From assembly GCA_022747635.1 (NCBI GenBank), contig JAKTNV010000003.1:13820911-13884910 (forward strand): a DNA stretch of 64,000 bases, read 5' to 3'. Source of the stretch: Hetaerina americana (Eukaryota > Arthropoda > Insecta > Odonata > Calopterygidae). The notes beneath the pieces were generated by a model. The model was not told where the DNA came from and did no database searches. It was given only the letters and a program-made list of their open reading frames with translations. Each line of letters begins with the position of its first letter. Within the stretch, counting starts at the first letter, position 1. The position numbers and the translations under genes are program-made. Positions 60,935 to 64,000 of this stretch are shown here, piece by piece.

Positions 60935-61595
60935 CGGACGAGGATGTACGAGATTATATATTCACTCGCTATCTTGTACAAAATATGGGAGAATGGAGAA
61001 CGTTGTCAGCCATCGAAGCAGAAGTTCAAACAATTCCACTGAGGGATGAAAAGACGACCTGAGGAAGACGGAAATTACGTAGGTGGGGGGTTAGAGACTA
61101 AATAGCAGACCTCCCAAAACGCACCGTAAAGGTTTACCGGTACTCGGCTCTTGGAGTCATTAGAAAAATGTAAAATTCATTTAAAAAGACTTTTTTGAGA
61201 ATGAGATTTCATTATAAGATGTAAATCGGCACTCTAAACTCAGTTCAGATAAACTTTCGCGGCTTTTTACAATGGCGCTTTGATATCCATACTTTTTCAA
61301 GCGAATTCCTTTGGTTAATTGCTATGTCCAGTCTAATTTACTTCGCTAATTAGGGCTAAGATTATTGTCATTTCCCGTGTAATTTTTCCATTTTATAGGA
61401 GTCCTACCTCCGAGCTTAATTTATATTGATATTCCTCTGATTCAATGGGCGCATAATAAGAATGGTAAAAAGTTTCCAAAAATTGCTAACTTGAGTAGGT
61501 TCAACGCCAATTTTCGAAGCTAATGATTCAGACATGGTCCATCAAATTTTCCTCAATAGTTTTTGTCAAAGTACGTCACTTTAAGTAGGCCCGGA
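60935..61595. other. Non-coding, nothing recognised
   Basis: AT-rich sequence. No signal. Confidence 0.5.
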
Positions 61596-61599
61596 AACT

Positions 61600-61675
61600 A
61601 TCAAAATGCTTAACGTGGTAAAGAGTCTTCCCACTACGCGTGAATGGCGGGTTCGATTCCTCCGTTTGCTAAGGG
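61600..61675 (+). repeat. tRNA-like relic (possible SINE head)
   Basis: The RNA polymerase III B-box-like GGTTCGATTCC lies at 61650-61660 and an A-box-like TTAACGTGGTAAAG about 37 bp upstream. The T-arm pairs at four of five positions. No acceptor stem can form (the 3' side would need AGCAAAC upstream, which is absent) and the anticodon stem is poor. It is not a functional tRNA; a tRNA-derived SINE head or decayed tRNA pseudogene is plausible. Confidence 0.4.
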
Positions 61676-61679
61676 TCTA

Positions 61680-62295
61680 ACGCCAGTTTTAGCACAGTAG
61701 AGGAAGGATACTTGAGGAAATTGGGAATTATGTAAAGGACTAAAAACGAACGTGCTACAAAATACAATCATCTTTGTCAGGAGTACAACAAAACATTTAC
61801 CCACGTAAAAACGAATCGGTCTGCTCGAGCCAGGAATGATATTAATGTAGTACGTAGGTACTCAAAGACACCGGGCTCGAAGGACTGGGGATCCCTACAT
61901 CCCCCTTCGGTATTGTGTTTTCTAGCAACCGTATTCTGGCGAGACAGGTCAAAATAAATGCCTGTATCCCCGATCATTCGTCGATAAAGGAATCATGGAA
62001 GGATGAAATTCTCCGATATCGACATTACGGTCAATAACAGGACCATAGTCTGAGGGAGAAAGACGTTCGGAAAGAGACTAATGTCAGAACCACTGCCTGC
62101 AGCCAAGAATGTTACACTTACGTCTATAGGTATCTTAGAGATAGTTCACACATCATGGCTTCATCGTTGTTAGCAGTAGAATTGGCCCGACATGAACGTC
62201 ATGAAGCTGTCGTAGTTCTCAAAATCGAAACACGACAGTTCCGATCGAAAACTGCCTGGGGTCATGCACTGACTTGCTGCTACGCCCAACCAGTG
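61680..62295. other. Non-coding, nothing recognised
   Basis: Mixed sequence. If the tRNA-like relic heads a SINE its body would lie here, but I see no clear tail. Confidence 0.45.
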
Positions 62296-62299
62296 GATG

Positions 62300-62760
62300 A
62301 AATGAAGGAGAATAGGAGAGGAAGGGACTCCGTACGTGGTAGTGAAAGCATGAGCCTCGTCCTTCGAGCCCTTACCAATAGCGTCGCTCTTGGGAACGAG
62401 GGTAGCAGGTGGAGGGAGGGTGAGGGGGTCGAAGGGAAGGAGGATGGAAGAAAGGACACGAAAGGGGGAGGAACGAGGTTTTTTGGGAGGGGCCCTAAGG
62501 GAGGTGGTTGTCAGGGAGGTGGTTGGATAAAGGGCCGGCGAGGTTAAAGGGTGGAGTGGGTTACGAAAGCATCTCTCAAGTTTGCGGTGGAGATAGAATG
62601 ACGGGAAAGGGGGGGAGGGAGGAGAGGGACGCACGGAGTGGTTTTGCTTCCTCTTTTTACCTCAACGACCGGAGGCCTCGAAAAATAAAATCAGGCGCAC
62701 CCGCTGCCCCCTTGGATGAGGTTTCTCGAGAGTTGGAAAATGGAAAGAGGAGAAAAGTTT
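62300..62760 (+). repeat. Purine-rich low-complexity island
   Basis: G/A-rich plus strand. Gly/Arg-rich plus frames and Pro/Ser-rich minus frames are composition-driven. Confidence 0.55.
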
Positions 62761-62764
62761 ACCA

Positions 62765-63365
62765 ACACCACACCCTGGATGTGCTGTAGTCGTGCTATAC
62801 TGAGGTAAAAATCGATTAATCCACATTCGATAGCCCAAGTATACAACGACTGATTCCCAATTCGACGGAAGGATGGAAAACAGACAAAGGCAGAAAGAGT
62901 GACTATTTTGTGGCGGCATGTTGATGCATTAGAACATTTCGCTGAGATAGAAACTGGATGAAATGTAACTGGGAGCTGAGAGTCGTGCATCCAATTTTGA
63001 TTCAACGAATCTGGAGCGGAGAAGAAAGAATTTAGGATACAACGGCGGTTTGATAAAATCACAAAAAAGGCACAATAGTTTTTTTTGCGCATGCCCTAGG
63101 CATGCATAACCACGACAGCCTAAATATAATGCCTCGTATTCAAGCTAAGAAAGCTTTGTGCCGGAGTAAATGAAGGTGCCACTAAAATACGATGCAAACT
63201 TATAAAACCCTGCATAAAAAGCATTAATTAGCACTAAACGTTTCTAATCAAGCGTGACATTTTCAGCAATAGACGCAGAAGCAAGAGATATAAACACCTA
63301 TCATGTATTAGTTCAATAGTAATCAATAAGTTAACCGAAACACTGGCTGTTAAAATTGAAGAAAA
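62765..63365. other. AT-rich, nothing recognised
   Basis: No gene, RNA or repeat copy seen. Confidence 0.5.
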
Positions 63366-63369
63366 TTCA

Positions 63370-63495
63370 TTGTGATGTCGTATATCAGGTCATGTTCTGT
63401 TGGGAAAGGAAAAGAAACGTATCTGTATGTCATTGTGTATTTCGTGTCCATCCAAAACCTACCTTAAACGCTAGAATACTAATAATAATGATACT
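63370..63495 (+). mobile_element. LINE 3' terminal fragment (family A, copy 6)
   Basis: Only the 3' untranslated end remains: TATCAGGTCATGTTCTGTTG resembles the copy-1 segment TGTCAGGTTGTATTTTGTAA, followed by GTGTCCATCCAAAACCTACC, TTAAACGCTAG and an AATAATAAT tail. This supports an AAT-type 3' terminus for the family. Confidence 0.75.
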
Positions 63496-63561
63496 TTGCT
63501 GCCGATATGAACGCACCGCAAAACGTCTATAACATAATCATATCCTTTATAATGAAATATT

Positions 63562-63712
63562 ACAACTTTGTTATTCCACAGAATTTCATTTAGACACGAC
63601 CTGGGTTTCGGCGTTCAACGTCACAACCTGATGATGACGTTGGACGTCGAGCGTTGAAAACTGGGTTGTCGTTTTTACAAATTTTTTTGGAAATACAAAG
63701 TTATGATTTTTC
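63562..63712 (+). repeat. Inverted-repeat structure with hammerhead-like / Penelope terminal features
   Basis: CTGATGA at 63628-63634 is followed by a GACGT-TGG-ACGTC hairpin and by GAAAAC at 63656-63661. ACAACC before and GGTTGT after could form stem I. Outer arms AACTTTG (about 63563) and CAAAGTT (about 63696) are also inverted. ACGACCTGGGTTTC...CTGGGTTGTCGT wording is reminiscent of Penelope-like element ends. Extra bases (GAGCGTT) between the hairpin and GAAA break the canonical hammerhead core. Confidence 0.4.
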
Positions 63713-63714
63713 AT

Positions 63715-64000
63715 TAGAAATTGAATCGATTCACAGAACGTCGCTCCGCCGACAACCAATTAATCGTCTGATCCGTCAGACTTGGAAAAGCGGAGAACAT
63801 TTAAGACTTGTTTCTGCGAATTAAGCGGCATTATGTAAGCACGTTAATGCATTTGATAACATTCACAACTTCAATACATCGACATCCGTTCCGTGCATCC
63901 CAAGCCCTTCCTTCCTTGTAAAAGCGCACTAATCTACGCGAAACGGGGAGGGTGGCCGGGAGGAGAGGGAGGCATATGCGGGAGGGAGACGAGGTCGTTA
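63715..64000. other. Non-coding; purine-rich island begins at about 63945
   Basis: Ordinary sequence turning G/A-rich in the last 55 bases, where the window cuts off another purine island. Confidence 0.5.

Noticed and set aside
61600..61675. Functional tRNA gene
   Set aside because: B-box present but acceptor stem cannot form and the anticodon stem is poor.
1..64000. CRISPR array, bacterial operon, phage or integron
   Set aside because: No regularly spaced repeats, no ribosome binding sites ahead of compact genes, and eukaryotic transposons throughout.
1..64000. LTR retrotransposon or endogenous virus
   Set aside because: I found no long terminal repeats, primer-binding site, or gag, protease or integrase motifs.

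Overview
This is eukaryotic, non-bacterial DNA, most likely arthropod and probably insect. The evidence is the long (TA)n microsatellites, a mariner transposon with TA target-site duplication, Jockey-type and other non-LTR retrotransposon fragments, a Penelope-like element with a GIY-YIG endonuclease domain, and an almost complete absence of long, compact, information-rich reading frames. I cannot name the species. I found no host protein-coding gene I can defend, no rRNA and no intact tRNA. The window reads as intergenic or deep intronic sequence.

Recognisable content is almost entirely transposable elements. In order: a 5'-truncated Jockey-like LINE on the minus strand (about 11940-12990, RT fragment with YADD motif); the 3' part of a Penelope-like element on the plus strand (about 14871-15736) with a hammerhead-like hairpin downstream and a long (TA)n tract at its 3' edge; a 757-bp internally deleted mariner (19541-20297) with perfect 35-bp inverted repeats including the TA; and six 3' fragments of one LINE family (about 17335-17765 +, 20915-21112 -, 36025-36490 -, 41735-42000 +, 56021-56517 +, 63370-63495 +). 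They share a degraded RT C-terminal tail and a conserved 3' tail with a 'GTCCATCCAAAA' block and a small hairpin. The copy at 56021-56517 has a perfect 12-bp target-site duplication.

The rest alternates between AT-rich sequence of ordinary complexity and about twenty purine-rich islands of roughly 0.1-1.1 kb (imperfect GGGA/GGAGG/GAGA), the G-richest with the purines on the plus strand. These islands suppress stop codons on one strand and so create many long spurious open frames, often Pro/Ser/Leu-rich on the complementary strand. Several contain G runs compatible with G-quadruplexes. A CpG-rich stretch (about 10670-11110), a compositionally balanced block (about 26500-26945), and two homeodomain-motif/palindrome-bearing blocks (about 39500-39680 and 57880-58240) are the best places to look for hidden exons or regulatory elements.

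The most interesting item is the Penelope-like element with its hammerhead-like terminal motif, together with two weaker look-alikes at 13815-13860 (minus) and 63596-63672 (plus). I see no convincing undescribed gene system.
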